Positions 63,331 through 64,000 of a stretch of 64,000 nucleotides of DNA are shown in pieces. The notes under the pieces were generated by a model, which was not told the DNA's origin, ran no database searches, and saw only the letters and a program-made list of their open reading frames with translations. Numbering within the stretch: position 1 is the stretch's first letter; every line of letters begins with the position of its first letter. Origin of the DNA: Setophaga petechia (taxonomy: Eukaryota > Chordata > Aves > Passeriformes > Parulidae); contig JANCRA010000001.1 of the NCBI GenBank assembly GCA_024362935.1, positions 63,826,930 through 63,890,929 of the forward strand, given 5' to 3'. A program made the position numbers and the translations under genes.

Positions 63331-64000
63331 GCTTTTGTCCTGCTGTAGGACTAGGGAAGGAGAAGAAAAGAAAATTAGGCTCAGCAGACACAAACAATAA
63401 GGGGGTGGATTTTTGTGCTTAGTTGGGTTTTTTTTTAAGCTGTTAAAAAAGCAATGTGTTCCTCTTGTCCTGGAATGTTATTCTCACCCAAAGTCTAAGT
63501 TTTGAAAATTCTAAGTTTTTTAGCTCTGTCTTCTAATTGCTTAATTTAGTTCAGTTGCTGCTCTAGAGTTCTTTGTGAATTATGTAAGGAAAAAGAAATC
63601 TTGCAGCCCTGATTGAAACACCCTTTCCAAGTGCTGCTTCTCTTGAGGGCAGTGGTACCATTTGTGCAAGAGAAGTGATGAACAAAAATGTGATCCAGAC
63701 TTCAGGACTAGTGACATCTCACACTGACACAATGCCTTGAGAGAACAATAGGCTAGGCTGGCACATCTCCTGTAACAGAGTAAATTAAAATAACCACAAT
63801 AAATACCTGAAAATGCCACCACATATTAATAAGGTATCACCAATGTATGGCTGCAATTCTCATCTCCTTGAAAAGGAGAGGTTTTGTGTTGTTACTATAG
63901 TGCAAAAGATCTCTTGTCATTACATTGCAAGGGTTCCACATTGCTGCAGTTCGGTACCTCCTCAATGTTTCTCATAGGCAGCTCCTCCAGGCACTGACTC
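63331..64000. other. non-coding stretch, nothing recognised
   Basis: Plain sequence to the window end, with one 80-codon minus-strand frame at 63580-63822 without motif. Confidence 0.6.

Overview
The window looks like ordinary non-coding DNA from a vertebrate nuclear genome, most likely a bird and possibly a songbird. It is AT-rich and CpG-poor. It has no operon-like gene packing, no Shine-Dalgarno-led genes, and no open frame that looks like a complete protein; the longest frames are about 110-165 codons and match nothing I recognise. I see no full-length L1, Alu, B1, ERV or CR1 element, and the only interspersed repeats I can support are old, decayed MIR-like SINE pieces. Low repeat density in a vertebrate sequence fits a bird best, but this is inference, and another sauropsid (reptile, turtle or crocodile) is possible.

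No known gene can be named. What can be supported is: (1) a few short stretches with good splice signals on both sides that could be exons, of a coding gene or of long non-coding RNAs; the best are 14206-14293, 40952-41076 (with a strong start-codon context) and 54057-54235 (59 open codons), and a possible 3' terminal exon begins at 21760; (2) AT-rich blocks dense in homeobox-, POU- and ONECUT-like words that resemble conserved non-coding enhancers (9165-9545, 27785-27950, 45055-45810, 48340-48740, 49480-50110 and others); (3) MIR-like remnants near 20.1 kb and 23.8 kb, and a diverged pair of repeats 980 bp apart at 24.1 and 25.1 kb; (4) local sequence oddities: a near-perfect 49-bp-unit tandem duplication at 23.3 kb with an inverted repeat at its junction, a 23-bp palindrome at 35.48 kb, a run of 27 C at 46.97 kb, a 45-bp purine tract at 31.4 kb and a T20 tract at 28.0 kb; (5) small GC-richer patches at 39.2, 43.5 and 57.5 kb, the second with a TATA-like box and nearby splice signals.

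Region by region: 0-9 kb is featureless apart from a 25-nt micro-exon candidate and a TATA/octamer pair; 9.2-9.5 kb is enhancer-like; 14.2-22.1 kb holds two splice-phase-compatible exon candidates; 20-25.2 kb holds the old repeats and the young duplication; 25-38.6 kb is mostly plain, with simple tracts and the palindrome; 39-44 kb holds GC-rich patches and exon candidates; 45-50 kb is the densest enhancer-like stretch; 53-54.2 kb has two more exon candidates; 54.2-64 kb is plain except for a GC-rich patch and one enhancer-like block. The most economical reading is an intergenic or long-intron region between developmental-type genes, carrying regulatory elements and perhaps lncRNA exons. I found no convincing new biological system.
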